Assembly: GCF_000422425.1 (NCBI RefSeq)
Contig: NZ_AULT01000011.1
Location: 90,460 to 154,459, forward strand
Reading direction: 5' to 3'
Source: Oceanospirillum beijerinckii DSM 7166
GTDB lineage: Bacteria > Pseudomonadota > Gammaproteobacteria > Pseudomonadales > Halomonadaceae
Length of the DNA: 64,000 nt
Shown: positions 26,901 to 36,084 of the stretch, in pieces
Layout: each line of letters starts with the position of its first letter
Numbering within the stretch: the stretch's first letter is position 1
Made by a program: the position numbers and the translations under genes
The notes under the pieces: generated by a model
Told to the model about the DNA's origin: nothing
What the model saw: the letters and a program-made list of their open reading frames with translations, nothing else
Database searches by the model: none

Positions 26901-28768
26901 GTAACGGCATGCTGTTATCGGATAAGATCCAGCTAGTGTGTGCCTTTAACCACCTGCATATCTTTGTTGATCCAAACCCGGATGCCGCGGCCAGCTTCCG
27001 TGAGCGTAAGCGCATGTTTGAACTGCCGCGTTCCAGCTGGGCGGATTACAACAAAGCGCTGATCTCTGAAGGCGGCGCGATTTTCTCCCGTGCGGCGAAA
27101 TCTATTGATATCAGCCCGCAGATGAAAGCGCGCTTCAATATCACAGAAAACCGTATGGCACCTAATGACCTGATCTCTGCGATCCTGAGAGCGCCTGTGG
27201 ATCTGATCTGGAACGGTGGTATCGGTACTTATGTCAAAGCCAGCACAGAGAGCCATGCGGCGGTAGGCGATAAAGCCAATGACAGTCTGCGTATCAATGG
27301 TAAAGAGCTGAACGCTCGGGTTATCGGTGAAGGCGGCAACCTGGGTCTGACTCAGCGTGCCCGTATGGAGTATTGTCAGAAAGGCGGCTCTGTTAACACG
27401 GACTTTATTGATAATGCCGGTGGTGTGGATTGTTCGGACCACGAAGTTAACATTAAGATTTTACTTGATGAAATTGTCAGCCAGGGTGATATGACCAACA
27501 AGCAGCGTAATCAGCTGCTGGAAGATATGACCGATGAAGTGGCTGATCTGGTACTGCAGAACAACTATGCTCAAAGTGGTGCTCTCAGCCTGTCCAAGTT
27601 GATGGCCAAAGAGGGTATCGGTCAGTTCCGTCGCTTTATCAATGCACTGGAAAGTGAAGGCAAGCTGAACCGGGCGCTGGAGTTTATTCCTTCCGATGAG
27701 GCTCTGCTGGAACGCTTTAATCAGGGTGGTGGTTTAACCCTGCCAGAACTGTCGGTACTGATCTCTTATGCTAAAGCAGACCTGAAACTGGCGATTGTGG
27801 CATCGGACCTGCCGGAAGACAGCTACATTGAGAAGGAGATGGAAAATGCCTTCCCGCAAGTGCTGGTAGATAAGTTCAAGCCGGCCATGTACAACCACCG
27901 ACTGAAGCGTGAGATTGTGGCCAATCAGCTGGCTAATGATCTGGTACACCATGGTGGTATTGCCTTTATTCACCGTCTGATCGACTCTTCCGGTGCCGAA
28001 GCCGCAGAGATTGCCCGTGCTTATGTGGTCGCCCGTGACGTCTTTGGTATTCATAATCTGTGGAGCCAGATCGAACAGTTGGATTATCTGGTTTCCAGTG
28101 ACGTACAATACGGCATGATGATGGAGCTGATGCGACTGATTCGCCGTGCAACCCGCTGGTTCCTGCGCCCACATCTGGCCAATATGAGTGTCAGCGATGT
28201 GATCGCATTGTACGAACCCAAGGTACGCATGTTGAGCGAAGATATCGGTGAGCGCCTGAAAGGTGCGCAGCTGGAGCGCTGGACTCAGCGTCGTGGTGAG
28301 CTAATCGATCAGGGTGTTCCTGAGCTGTTGGCCGACCAGATTGCAGCGACTTCCAGTCTGTACTCCCTGCTGGGTGTGGTGGAAGCCGAACGGGTCACTG
28401 GCGAGAAACTTCCTCGTGTGGCCGATGTCTACTTTGAATTGGGTTATCAGCTGGATCTACAGTGGATCAGCCAGAAAATTACCGAGCTGCATGTCCATGA
28501 CAGCTGGGAAGCACTGGCCCGTGAAACGTTCCGTGATGACCTGGATTGGCAGAGCCGTGCTTTGGCGATCAGTGTACTGCAGATGGAAGACGGCGCTCTG
28601 GATGTGGAAGAGCGTGTTTCCCAGTGGATGAAACGTCATCAGCATCAGGTATTACGTTGGCAGCGCATCATGGATGAGATCGATTCCGGCGGCAAAGCGG
28701 ACTTCCCTATCTTCTCGGTAGCGATGCGCGAGCTGTTCGATCTGGCCCAGATGCAGATGGAAGCATAA
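23924..28768 (+). CDS. gdhB: NAD-specific glutamate dehydrogenase, 180-kDa class
   Basis: Cytoplasmic enzyme of 1614 residues, normal for the large NAD-GDH class, converting glutamate to 2-oxoglutarate and ammonia with NAD. The N-terminal ~650 residues are the regulatory ACT-like region (TIIEVLQKDMPFLVDSIRIE near 90). The catalytic core lies at about 700-1240, with GGKVARGGLRWSDR and VIVPVGAKGGF near 805-850 and a nucleotide-binding block VVGIGDMSGDVFGNGML near 980. A helical C-terminal domain follows. Pseudomonas members are allosterically activated by arginine. GAGG lies 6 nt before the ATG. A DUF2835 gene follows after 14 bp. Confidence 0.97.
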   Translation: MMYQASEGHKKFLNRLEEQLTSRFSEQQVKDITHFSGFYYASASLDDLAEYRPDDLYGATVSTWHFVQKYDRNQPKIRVYNPDYEQDGWQSTHTIIEVLQKDMPFLVDSIRIELNRRGLTVHTIHNAVLKFQRDAAGQLQQVAGHKAELDGAEHESLIYIEVDRHTDQSELDDLGLSVTEVMTEISTAVNDFPAMREKAQVLCQELSNSHPPHLSNDNIQEAVDFLDWLDHDHFTYLGYDEYEVVDQDGKKVLKQVEGSELGVLKLDDDRYSAQSRHDMALDARQFVLIPELLSFAKGSSHARVHRPAYPDYITIKRFDGQGQLIGESRFLGLYTASVYNQLPGNIPILRKKVDAVMQASGLDPKGHNGKHLTQILDVFPRDDLFQIDLHELTETALGILNIRERRKVRLFIREDSFGKLYSCMVYVPRDIYSTEFRHKAQEILWEALDANGSEFHTYFSESALARTQFILRFNGDTAPEYSIKEIEQKIINIARSWSDDLLEALVERYGEEKANRYYHAYKTAFPASYREDFSPRGAVIDIGYIEQLSEERQVTMSFYRHLEDQGRHLQFQLFHEDEQLPLSDVIPVLENLGMRVVGEHPYEIQRADGRTIWLHDFALEPAGQGEINLSDINEVFKDAFEQTWKGAAENDSFNRLVLTARLGWRQVSMLRAYARYMKQVRFNFDQGYIASTLESHSDITALLLDLFTLRFDPEAGYSEDAEAALVEKINEALDQVQSLTEDMILRRYMQLMQATLRTNFYQPDANGQVKSYISFKLDVNKIPDVPLPRPMFEIFVYSPRVEGVHLRGGKVARGGLRWSDRHEDFRTEILGLVKAQQVKNAVIVPVGAKGGFVSKCPPEGGDRDAMLQDGIECYKTFITALLDVTDNLVEGVVVPPQMVVRHDEDDPYLVVAADKGTATFSDIANSISLEHGFWLKDAFASGGANGYDHKKMGITARGAWVSVQRHFRELGHNIQKDEFSVVGIGDMSGDVFGNGMLLSDKIQLVCAFNHLHIFVDPNPDAAASFRERKRMFELPRSSWADYNKALISEGGAIFSRAAKSIDISPQMKARFNITENRMAPNDLISAILRAPVDLIWNGGIGTYVKASTESHAAVGDKANDSLRINGKELNARVIGEGGNLGLTQRARMEYCQKGGSVNTDFIDNAGGVDCSDHEVNIKILLDEIVSQGDMTNKQRNQLLEDMTDEVADLVLQNNYAQSGALSLSKLMAKEGIGQFRRFINALESEGKLNRALEFIPSDEALLERFNQGGGLTLPELSVLISYAKADLKLAIVASDLPEDSYIEKEMENAFPQVLVDKFKPAMYNHRLKREIVANQLANDLVHHGGIAFIHRLIDSSGAEAAEIARAYVVARDVFGIHNLWSQIEQLDYLVSSDVQYGMMMELMRLIRRATRWFLRPHLANMSVSDVIALYEPKVRMLSEDIGERLKGAQLERWTQRRGELIDQGVPELLADQIAATSSLYSLLGVVEAERVTGEKLPRVADVYFELGYQLDLQWISQKITELHVHDSWEALARETFRDDLDWQSRALAISVLQMEDGALDVEERVSQWMKRHQHQVLRWQRIMDEIDSGGKADFPIFSVAMRELFDLAQMQMEA

Positions 28769-28782
28769 GTTAATCGAGAACC

Positions 28783-29001
28783 ATGTCTGAAGTTATTATT
28801 TCACTCAGTTTAAGTGCGGAGAAATATCTGGAGTATTATCGCGGTTACGCCACTGGCGTAATCGCCTACGATACCTGGGGGCGGCGGATTCAAATCCCCG
28901 CCAATATCCTGCGGCCCTTTGTCACAAGCCAAGGGGTCCATGGACGCTTCAAAGTCAGCTTTAACAGCGAAAATAAGTTTCAGTCGATCGAGCGGGTGTA
29001 G
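28783..29001 (+). CDS. DUF2835 family small protein
   Basis: Soluble protein of 72 residues, recognisable as DUF2835 by LSAEKYLEYYRGYATGVIA, then GRRIQIPANILRPFV and GVHGRFKV. The function is unknown; the length is typical. It is probably cotranscribed with gdhB (14-bp gap). Its last codons form the left arm of the terminator. Confidence 0.85.
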   Translation: MSEVIISLSLSAEKYLEYYRGYATGVIAYDTWGRRIQIPANILRPFVTSQGVHGRFKVSFNSENKFQSIERV

Positions 29002-29017
29002 ATACACCCGCTTTTTT
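28991..29017 (+). terminator. Terminator of the gdhB-DUF2835 operon
   Basis: Perfect stem AGCGGGTG (28991-28998) / CACCCGCT (29005-29012) with a 6-nt loop and a run of T at 29012-29017. The left arm overlaps the end of the coding sequence. Confidence 0.93.
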
Positions 29018-29061
29018 GTTTTTTAGACCAGCAGTACTGATAAATTGTCATTAGAATACGT

Positions 29062-29907
29062 TTAGGCTGTCTTGTGTGAAAGCACCAGTTGATTCTTACC
29101 ATTACGTTTGGCTTCATATAAAGCATCGTCTGCGGCTGATATTAGTGCTTCTGGTGTCCTGCATTTCTTATCAAGCTCGGCTAAACCAATGCTCACCGTT
29201 ACTGAAAAACTGTCGAACTTTAAGCGCTCAATGTGTTCCCGAATACGCTCACCCACTTGAGACGCTTGTTCTCTGTCGGTGTCTGGCATAATCACAGCCA
29301 ACTCTTCCCCACCATAGCGGGCCGCGATATCCATTTCCCGTATTGACTGATTGATACTACCGCCTACTTCAGTCAGCACTCGATCACCGGTCTGATGGCC
29401 GTGGCAGTCGTTAACCTGTTTGAAATCATCGATATCGATCATTAAAAGGCACAGAGAAGTGTTGTTTCTTTGTGCGCTATAAATACTTTTTTTGATAATG
29501 ACATCAAATACATCACGGATATAAAGCTTGGTCAGCTCATCAACGGTAGCGGCCCGACTGACAAAATTACTTTTATCTTGCTCAATTATCTTTGGCGCTG
29601 ATAAGTTGTCTGAGAAATTAGTTAAATAGTCGAGTGTAGCCACACTTAAACCAACATCTCTCTGAAGCGTATGGTTTAACTCTTCCATATGGCTATTGAT
29701 TTTTGACCACAGGCCCTTAGCATGCTCTTCTGTATAAGGCTCATGAGTCAGTGACATAAGAAGGGTCGAGTACAAGCGGTCAGGATACCGTTTTTCGTAG
29801 AACCTTAGCCTGTCTTTAGTGGAGGTAATATAATTTATCTGCGTGAGCGTAAGCGAATCGGATTCAATTTCGATCACTTCTTCAAGTTGCTGATTGTTAT
29901 TCTTCAT
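29062..29907 (-). CDS. Diguanylate cyclase with N-terminal helical sensor region
   Basis: Soluble protein of 281 residues. The N-terminal ~110 residues are helical and not assigned. The GGDEF domain (about 115-275) has LMIDIDDFKQVNDCHGHQTG, active site GGEEL and an RxxD I-site (REMD) at the normal spacing. GGEEL instead of GGDEF is tolerated in active enzymes, so activity is likely but not certain. The ATG at 29907 has GGAGG about 9 nt upstream; an ATG eleven codons earlier does not. It is convergent with the gdhB operon. Confidence 0.87.
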   Translation of the reverse strand: MKNNNQQLEEVIEIESDSLTLTQINYITSTKDRLRFYEKRYPDRLYSTLLMSLTHEPYTEEHAKGLWSKINSHMEELNHTLQRDVGLSVATLDYLTNFSDNLSAPKIIEQDKSNFVSRAATVDELTKLYIRDVFDVIIKKSIYSAQRNNTSLCLLMIDIDDFKQVNDCHGHQTGDRVLTEVGGSINQSIREMDIAARYGGEELAVIMPDTDREQASQVGERIREHIERLKFDSFSVTVSIGLAELDKKCRTPEALISAADDALYEAKRNGKNQLVLSHKTA

Positions 29908-30144
29908 TTGATTTCCCTCCGGTCTGAGCCGGGATTGCACTCTGCACCCCTGTCTTTGGACGCTGTAGAGAGCCGACTCAACCTCACTTCGACCCCCTCT
30001 GATTCAAACATGCTCAATAAAAGATAGCGCTATTTGTAAAAGAGGGAGTTCGCAGTTCCTGAGGCTTGTCTCTATGGGGGGATCGTGCAAACTGTTCCCA
30101 TTGATGAGATATCAATAAGATCATAACACGTTATTAAAGCTCTA

Positions 30145-30166
30145 CAGTCATAACATCCCATGACTG
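30145..30166 (-). terminator. Weak hairpin after the NAGGN gene cluster
   Basis: Seven-bp stem CAGTCAT / ATGACTG with an 8-nt loop, about 20 nt beyond the stop of the M42 peptidase gene on the minus strand. The tail is only mildly T-rich. Confidence 0.3.
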
Positions 30167-30184
30167 AACGTCTGAACTGAAAGG

Positions 30185-31297
30185 TTATAAATCATCCGAA
30201 GGGAAATCCTGCAGAGGCCCAAGAGCATGTTCATCACGATGGAACAGGGGGCCGGATTGCATATACAGAGTCAGCAACTGAGCAACCGTTGTCACTGAAG
30301 ACTGATGGGTGCGCTCATAACCATGAGAGGCATCCAGAGCAAAACAGATCAGTCCCGTACGGATATCGCTACCCGCTTCCAATGCTGCCGCGGCATCACT
30401 GCGATAATAGCGAAATACATCCCGGCTGAATTCCAGGCGGTGTTCTTTACACAGGTCTATCAGATGATGAGTTAAGTGGCGGTCAAAGGGGCCACTGGAG
30501 TCCTGCATCGCAATGGTCACGCCATACTCTGAAGTGTTTTGTTCAGGGGCGATGGTGCCATTATCTACCGCCAGCAACTCAGCCACATCGCCATGTAATA
30601 TATGGGATGCACCAACACCGACCTCTTCCGAGATGGTAAACAGCAGATGGCAATCCATCTCCAGAGGCTGATTATGCTCTTTGATCGCTTTAGCCGCGGC
30701 CAGCAGAGCGGCAGCACCGGCTTTATCATCCAGAAAACGGGATACCCAGAAACCGTTAGCGCAGAACTCTGGCTGAGGGTCTACAGCGATAATATCACCA
30801 ACATTGATCCCTGCGGCTTCGAGATCTTCAGCGCAGGACAAGGTATGATCCAGACGTAGTTCAAGATTGTTCCAACTGGCTTCCTGTTTATCCACTTCAC
30901 TGCCGTAAGTATGACCAGAGGCTTTTTTCGGCAGTATGGTGCCCCGATAGGTGCGGCCACTTTCGGTGAATACGGTCACACGGGCGCCTTCAGCGGAGCG
31001 CGCAGGCCAGGTGCCAATAGAAGCGATCTCCAAGCGGCCATTGGCTTTATATTTACGAACGATAGCACCCAGGGTGTCCAAATGGGCCGCAATTGCCCGA
31101 TCAGGACTGTTCTGGCGACCATAAAGATTAGCCCGAATAGCCCCGCGACGGGTCAGTTCGTATTCAATGCCCAGATTTTCCAGTTCATGGCAGACCCACT
31201 GTACCACGCTGTCGGTCATACCGGCTGGACTGGGAATGGTTAACAGAGGCATCAGGGTATTTTGAAGATAATCCTGATCAATAGTTAATGCTTGCAT
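30185..31297 (-). CDS. M42-family peptidase of the NAGGN osmolyte system
   Basis: Predicted cytoplasmic di-metal aminopeptidase of 370 residues. Metal-ligand blocks are AAHLDTLGAI (near 70), SRFLDDKAGAAAL (near 200), the catalytic TISEEVGVG (near 230), and ASHGYERTH (near 345). It belongs to the subfamily that regularly accompanies the N-acetylglutaminylglutamine amide biosynthesis genes. It may turn over the dipeptide osmolyte or a precursor, but its substrate is not established. It starts 9 bp after the ngg stop, with GAGG 7 nt before the ATG. Confidence 0.85.
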   Translation of the reverse strand: MQALTIDQDYLQNTLMPLLTIPSPAGMTDSVVQWVCHELENLGIEYELTRRGAIRANLYGRQNSPDRAIAAHLDTLGAIVRKYKANGRLEIASIGTWPARSAEGARVTVFTESGRTYRGTILPKKASGHTYGSEVDKQEASWNNLELRLDHTLSCAEDLEAAGINVGDIIAVDPQPEFCANGFWVSRFLDDKAGAAALLAAAKAIKEHNQPLEMDCHLLFTISEEVGVGASHILHGDVAELLAVDNGTIAPEQNTSEYGVTIAMQDSSGPFDRHLTHHLIDLCKEHRLEFSRDVFRYYRSDAAAALEAGSDIRTGLICFALDASHGYERTHQSSVTTVAQLLTLYMQSGPLFHRDEHALGPLQDFPSDDL

Positions 31298-31306
31298 AGT
31301 GGCACC

Positions 31307-33049
31307 TCAGGATGGCTGTGTTTGTGGAAACAGCAGATCGATCAGCCTTTCTGCTGTAGGCTGAGGCTCATGGTTGGCTAATCCCGGTCGTTCATTGGCT
31401 TCAATAATGTGATAAGCGGGTTTATCCGGGGCGTCGACCATCATATCCAACCCAACCACAGGAATATTCAGTGCTTTAGCGGCTTTTTCTGCGGCATCGG
31501 CAAGTTGGGGGTGCAGTTTTTGCGTCACATCTGTCATGGTGCCACCGGTATGCAGGTTCGCCGTCTTACGCACCGTCAGGGTCTGGCCACAAGGCAAGAT
31601 ATCGGCCAGTGAAAATCCTGCGTCAGCAATACAGCGCAGGGTTTCGCTATCCAGAGGGATATAGCTTTCTCCGCCAGTGGCTTTGGAGCGACGGTGACTC
31701 TGTTTTTCAATCAGAGTTTGAATATCATCCTGGCCATTGCCTGTAATGCGGGCAGGAATACGTATAGATGCCGCTACCACCTGATAATTGATCACAACAA
31801 TTCTCAGATCCTGCCCTTCAACAAACTGCTCGGCAATAGCGGTGTCACCTGTCGAGCACACCTGTTTCCAGGCATCCAGTACAGAGCCTTCATCGCTTAA
31901 ATCGACAAATACATGATCGCCCTGCTCACCATTAGCGGGTTTAATCACCAGGCGTTGGTGTTGGTGGAGGAAGTCCAACAAGTCACTACTATTTTTAGGA
32001 GAGATTTGCTCTGGCACGGATAAGCCGACCTGATTGAGTACACGATGTGTCACCGCTTTATCACTGCACAGGCTCATTGCCACTGCACTGGTCAGATCGG
32101 TAAGGGACTCCCGACAGTGAATGGTTCTGCCCCCCAGAGACAAGCTGAAAAAGCCCTGTTCCGCATCCTGTATATCCACCGCGATGCCTCTGCGACAGGC
32201 TTCTTCGATAATAATACGGGCATAAATATTTAACGTTTGTGGCGGTTGCTGGCCGGTATAAAGCTTCTCGTTAACCGCATTGCGATTTTTGATGCAGTAC
32301 ACGGGAATTGCTTTAAACCCCAGATGCTCATACAGTGCAATCGCCTGATGGTTATCGTGCATCACGGACAGATCCATAAAGCTGCGCCCCTGGGATTTAA
32401 AGTGGGCTGCCAGCGCCTGAATCAGGGCTTTGCCCAAACCGCTCCAGCTGGTTTGAGAATCTGTTGCCAGAGCCCATAAACTGGAACCGTTATCAGGATC
32501 GTTAAACGCTTGCTGATGATCCACTCCTGTGATCACTCCAACAATATCCCCGCTGCCCACTTCCCGTGCCACCAGCATGATCACACTGTCATTAGCATCA
32601 AGGCTGGATAGGTAGCCTTCCCGCACGGGTATCATATGGCGGCTCTTATAGATGCGGTTAATAGCGTATTCATCCGCAACAGCCGCAGGTTCAATGACCA
32701 AACCTTTTGGGATGTCGGGACGAATGCTCGCGCTTAGGTCCAGACGATAAGTCAGTGAAGGGTCCAGAAACAGTTCCTGTGGGTACTGGGATACCAGTAC
32801 CTGGGGGTTTCTGACATAAAGGGCTATGTTGCGCTGTCCGTGGGTTTCATCCCGCAGTACTTCCGTCAGTTGTGTATCCTGATTAAAGGTCTGACTGAAA
32901 ATCAGGTTACCCCAGCCACAGTCCACCTGACGGTTCATATTGGCACAAGGCTTCGCCTGGCTGGGTCGCTCCCCCCAGTGTTTCAGAGAGACCATGCCGG
33001 TAATATCCATGGTTGTTTCGCGTTTGGAAAACTCATGACCCGTTTGCAT
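31307..33049 (-). CDS. ngg: N-acetylglutaminylglutamine synthetase (GNAT plus ATP-grasp)
   Basis: Bifunctional cytoplasmic enzyme of 580 residues. Residues about 90-255 are a GNAT acetyltransferase (VAREVGSGDIVGVITG, then SWSGLGKALIQALAAHF), and about 300-575 an ATP-grasp ligase (LVIKPANGEQGDHVFV, IIEANERPGL). Together they acetylate and join two glutamine/glutamate units to make N-acetylglutaminylglutamine, the step before amidation to the osmolyte NAGGN. The ATG at 33049 has AAGGAG with 7-nt spacing; an ATG twelve codons earlier lies inside asnO and lacks one. The asnO stop is 11 bp upstream. Confidence 0.93.
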   Translation of the reverse strand: MQTGHEFSKRETTMDITGMVSLKHWGERPSQAKPCANMNRQVDCGWGNLIFSQTFNQDTQLTEVLRDETHGQRNIALYVRNPQVLVSQYPQELFLDPSLTYRLDLSASIRPDIPKGLVIEPAAVADEYAINRIYKSRHMIPVREGYLSSLDANDSVIMLVAREVGSGDIVGVITGVDHQQAFNDPDNGSSLWALATDSQTSWSGLGKALIQALAAHFKSQGRSFMDLSVMHDNHQAIALYEHLGFKAIPVYCIKNRNAVNEKLYTGQQPPQTLNIYARIIIEEACRRGIAVDIQDAEQGFFSLSLGGRTIHCRESLTDLTSAVAMSLCSDKAVTHRVLNQVGLSVPEQISPKNSSDLLDFLHQHQRLVIKPANGEQGDHVFVDLSDEGSVLDAWKQVCSTGDTAIAEQFVEGQDLRIVVINYQVVAASIRIPARITGNGQDDIQTLIEKQSHRRSKATGGESYIPLDSETLRCIADAGFSLADILPCGQTLTVRKTANLHTGGTMTDVTQKLHPQLADAAEKAAKALNIPVVGLDMMVDAPDKPAYHIIEANERPGLANHEPQPTAERLIDLLFPQTQPS

Positions 33050-33060
33050 GTTCACACTCC

Positions 33061-34833
33061 TTATATCTGATGGGTTTGTAGCCAAAGTTCCAGTAAAGCC
33101 ACCTGCCAGAGGCGTGAGCCACGCAAAGGTGTCAGATGCTCTTTCGGATTATCCAGCAGGGTATCAATATAGTGAGCCTGGAACAGACCACGTTCACGAC
33201 AGGCTGCGCTGTTTAAAGTATCGCGCACCATCTCCAGGTAAGGGCCTTCGATATACTTCAGAGCCGGTACCGGGAAATAACCCTTGGGACGATCAATCAC
33301 GGCATTAGGAATTACATGACGGGCGGCCTCTTTCAGAATCCACTTCCCATCATCCTTAACCTTAAGCTCAGGAGGCATTCGAGCAGCCAGTTCAACCACT
33401 TCGTGATCAAGGAAAGGTACACGAGCTTCCAGACCCCAGGCCATAGTCATGTTGTCGACACGTTTAACCGGATCTTCGGTCAGCATCACTGTTGTATCCA
33501 GCTGCAGTGCACTGTTAATGGTGCTATCTGAGATGCCGGAAGCGAAATGATCACGCACAAAATCACCGGCATAATCCTGCTCCACCCAGCGAGACTGGAC
33601 CATCTGCTGATAACGCTCGAAGTTCTGATCCATAAAATACTGGCAGTACGTCCCGGCATCGGCTTGCGGTGACATAAGCGGTGGATACCAGTGATAGCCA
33701 CCGAACACTTCATCGGCACCCTGACCAGATTGCACCACCTTCATATCTTTCGATACTTCCCGTGACAGGAGCCAAAAAGCGATATTGTCGTAACTTACCA
33801 TAGGCTCAGACATCGCTTTAAAGCTCTCGGGCAGATGCTTTAACAGCTCGTGGGAAGGAATCTCAATCTTATGGTGTTCGGTGCCAAAATGTTTAGCAAT
33901 CAGGTCTGAGTATTCAAATTCATCACCACGCTCACCTCCTGACGCTTCAAAGCCAATAGAGTAGGTATGCAGTGGCTGCGCGGAGTATTGGGCCAGTAAA
34001 CCGGTAATCAGGCTGGAGTCCACACCGCCAGATAACAGCACCCCAACGGGCACATCTGCGATAGAGCGACGCTCGACGGCTCTATGTAATCTGCGTAGTA
34101 AGGCTTCTTTCCAGTCCTCGGTGGACATGCCTTTGTCCGATGACAGCTGTTTATTGGACAGTTGCCACCAACGAATCTCCTGGAGTTTCTGCCCCTCACG
34201 CCAGACCTGGTAAGTGCCCGGCTCCACTTTTTTAATCTCTTTTAGCAGGGTCTTAGGCGCTGGGACGACGGAGTGGAAGCTCATATAGAAGTTAAGCGCG
34301 GCAGGGTCTAATTCAGGGCTGACTAACCCCGAGGCCAAAATAGCCTGTGTAGTAGACGCAAACAGGAGGGCGCTGTCGGTATCAGAGTAGTATAGTGGTT
34401 TGATGCCTAAGCGATCCCGTGTCAGTACCACTTCGTTGTTACGCCAGTCGTTAATTGCGATGGCGAACATGCCATTAAAACGTTTGAAGCTCTCCTTGCC
34501 CCAGGCATGATAGGCCTTACCAATGACTTCAGTATCACTAACAGAAAAGAACCGATAACCCTTTTCTTTAAGAGCCTGTCTTATTTCCTGGAAGTTGTAG
34601 ATACAGCCATTAAAAGCGACATCCAGGCCGAGTTCAGGGTCTGCCATGGGCTGCTGTCCCTGATCTGTCAGATCAATAATCTGCAATCTTCTATGGCCCA
34701 GGGCAGTATTGTTTCTGGTTAAAATCCCTTTGGCATCAGGGCCCCTTTGGCGCATCGAATCTGTCATTTTTTCAATGGTTGCGCCCAGTTCAATATTGGG
34801 TGTCCGGGCAATAATCCCGGCTAAGCCACACAT
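33061..34833 (-). CDS. asnO: N-acetylglutaminylglutamine amidotransferase (asparagine synthase family)
   Basis: Glutamine-dependent amidotransferase of 590 residues that should amidate N-acetylglutaminylglutamine to NAGGN, a compatible solute known from Sinorhizobium and Pseudomonas. Cys2 is the class II glutaminase nucleophile (MCGLAGII), with RGPDAKG, GHRRLQIIDL and FNGCIYNF after it. The synthetase domain has the ATP pyrophosphatase loop GVLLSGGVDSSLI near residue 270. It is the first gene of the three-gene osmolyte operon, with GGAGG before the ATG. Salt induction is expected from known systems. An inverted repeat lies in the leader. Confidence 0.94.
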   Translation of the reverse strand: MCGLAGIIARTPNIELGATIEKMTDSMRQRGPDAKGILTRNNTALGHRRLQIIDLTDQGQQPMADPELGLDVAFNGCIYNFQEIRQALKEKGYRFFSVSDTEVIGKAYHAWGKESFKRFNGMFAIAINDWRNNEVVLTRDRLGIKPLYYSDTDSALLFASTTQAILASGLVSPELDPAALNFYMSFHSVVPAPKTLLKEIKKVEPGTYQVWREGQKLQEIRWWQLSNKQLSSDKGMSTEDWKEALLRRLHRAVERRSIADVPVGVLLSGGVDSSLITGLLAQYSAQPLHTYSIGFEASGGERGDEFEYSDLIAKHFGTEHHKIEIPSHELLKHLPESFKAMSEPMVSYDNIAFWLLSREVSKDMKVVQSGQGADEVFGGYHWYPPLMSPQADAGTYCQYFMDQNFERYQQMVQSRWVEQDYAGDFVRDHFASGISDSTINSALQLDTTVMLTEDPVKRVDNMTMAWGLEARVPFLDHEVVELAARMPPELKVKDDGKWILKEAARHVIPNAVIDRPKGYFPVPALKYIEGPYLEMVRDTLNSAACRERGLFQAHYIDTLLDNPKEHLTPLRGSRLWQVALLELWLQTHQI

Positions 34834-34850
34834 AAATCCTCCAGATAATG

Positions 34851-34884
34851 TAGTGATGACTGTCTTTTTATTATTACATCACTA
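34851..34884. promoter_or_regulatory. Inverted repeat in the asnO leader
   Basis: Perfect 8-bp arms TAGTGATG (34851-34858) and CATCACTA (34877-34884) separated by 18 AT-rich bases, starting 18 nt before the asnO start codon. The spacing suits a dimeric regulator or an RNA stem. No regulator is identified. Confidence 0.4.
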
Positions 34885-35060
34885 ATGTTTAGTGTTCAAA
34901 TTATATTTTTATGAATATCACCTGAAATTGGATTTTTAGGAAGTGATATACAAGGGGGTAAAGGCAATCTAAAGAGAAAGAAAGGGGGAGTATTCAGACA
35001 AAAGCATCCCTTGAGCCATTAGCCAGAGCATATCGGAAGTACTTCTATATAAATTTGTGT

Positions 35061-35083
35061 GAGCGGACTGGGATAATCCGCTC
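35061..35083 (-). terminator. Hairpin after zntB
   Basis: Seven-bp stem GAGCGGA / TCCGCTC with a 9-nt loop, 15 nt beyond the zntB stop on the minus strand. The minus-strand tail is AT-rich without a clean T run. Confidence 0.45.
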
Positions 35084-35097
35084 TTTGATTTCAGCGC

Positions 35098-36084
35098 CTA
35101 AAGCCAATGCTTCCAGCGCATGATAATGACCTGAATAATGCCGGAAATAACCAGCAACCAGAGCACATTCCAAAAAGCTTCAGGGTTTTCCATACCCGGT
35201 AAACCACCGACATTAATACCCAAAAGGCCTGTTACAAAGCTCAGAGGCAAGAAAATAGCGGTAATAATTGACAGTAAGTAGACGCGGGTATTGGCTTTTT
35301 CCGCCAGATGATTGGACAGTTCCTGTTGTACCACTACGCTTCTTTCCCGCATTGCTGCCAGGTCTTCCAGATGTCTGACCAGTCGATCATTAACCTCCCT
35401 GAGTTGTTTCTTCTGGCTATTTTCTAACCAATCAATTTTTTCTGTCATTAATCGATTGATCGCTTCTTTCTGAGGGGATAGATAGCGCTGCAGGGTAATC
35501 AGCTGGCGTCGAATCGTTAGCAGATCCTGACGAATATTGTCATCGCCTTCGTTGAGCATCTTGTCTTCCAGGTCAGACAGCTGCTCTTCGTAACGCTCGA
35601 TTGTTTCACCAATATGCCAAGTCAGGTGATTGGCAAGATCCACCACAAGCTCTGGTGCTGACTTAGGTGCCTGATTACGCTGAATCTGATCACGCAGATC
35701 CTGCACCGAGGTCAGCTTGCGTCGACGAACACTGATGACTCTATGCTCTTCCACCCAGAGCCGAATTGAGATCATATCATCTGCTGATTGGCCCGGGTTC
35801 AGGTTAACCCCTCTGAGAATCAACAGAATACCTTTATCGCTGATGACACACCTTGGACGGGTTTCTTCCGCCGCCATCGCTTCAACAATCACGGGGTCAA
35901 CCAGAGAATGCTGATTCAGCCAGTCCATTGTGCTCGAATTATTCAGATCAAAATGTAGCCAGGCAAACCCACTGGCTAACCGGCGATTTTGCTCGCTTTC
36001 CGAGGAAATAAGCTCACCTTTGCCTTTTCCATCAAAGTGATAGCAATGTATTAAGGCATCTTGCTGTATGTTTTCTATTGTCAT
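35098..36084 (-). CDS. zntB: ZntB-like zinc/magnesium transporter of the CorA superfamily
   Basis: Inner-membrane protein of 328 residues. A long cytoplasmic N-terminal domain with heptad-rich helices precedes two C-terminal membrane helices (about 268-288 and 302-322). The loop between them reads GLLGINVGGLPGMENP; GIN in place of the GMN of CorA, with GGLPG after it, marks the ZntB branch. Salmonella ZntB was described as a zinc efflux system and E. coli ZntB as a proton-driven zinc importer, so direction cannot be read from sequence. It is monocistronic with a weak ribosome binding site. Confidence 0.85.
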   Translation of the reverse strand: MTIENIQQDALIHCYHFDGKGKGELISSESEQNRRLASGFAWLHFDLNNSSTMDWLNQHSLVDPVIVEAMAAEETRPRCVISDKGILLILRGVNLNPGQSADDMISIRLWVEEHRVISVRRRKLTSVQDLRDQIQRNQAPKSAPELVVDLANHLTWHIGETIERYEEQLSDLEDKMLNEGDDNIRQDLLTIRRQLITLQRYLSPQKEAINRLMTEKIDWLENSQKKQLREVNDRLVRHLEDLAAMRERSVVVQQELSNHLAEKANTRVYLLSIITAIFLPLSFVTGLLGINVGGLPGMENPEAFWNVLWLLVISGIIQVIIMRWKHWL

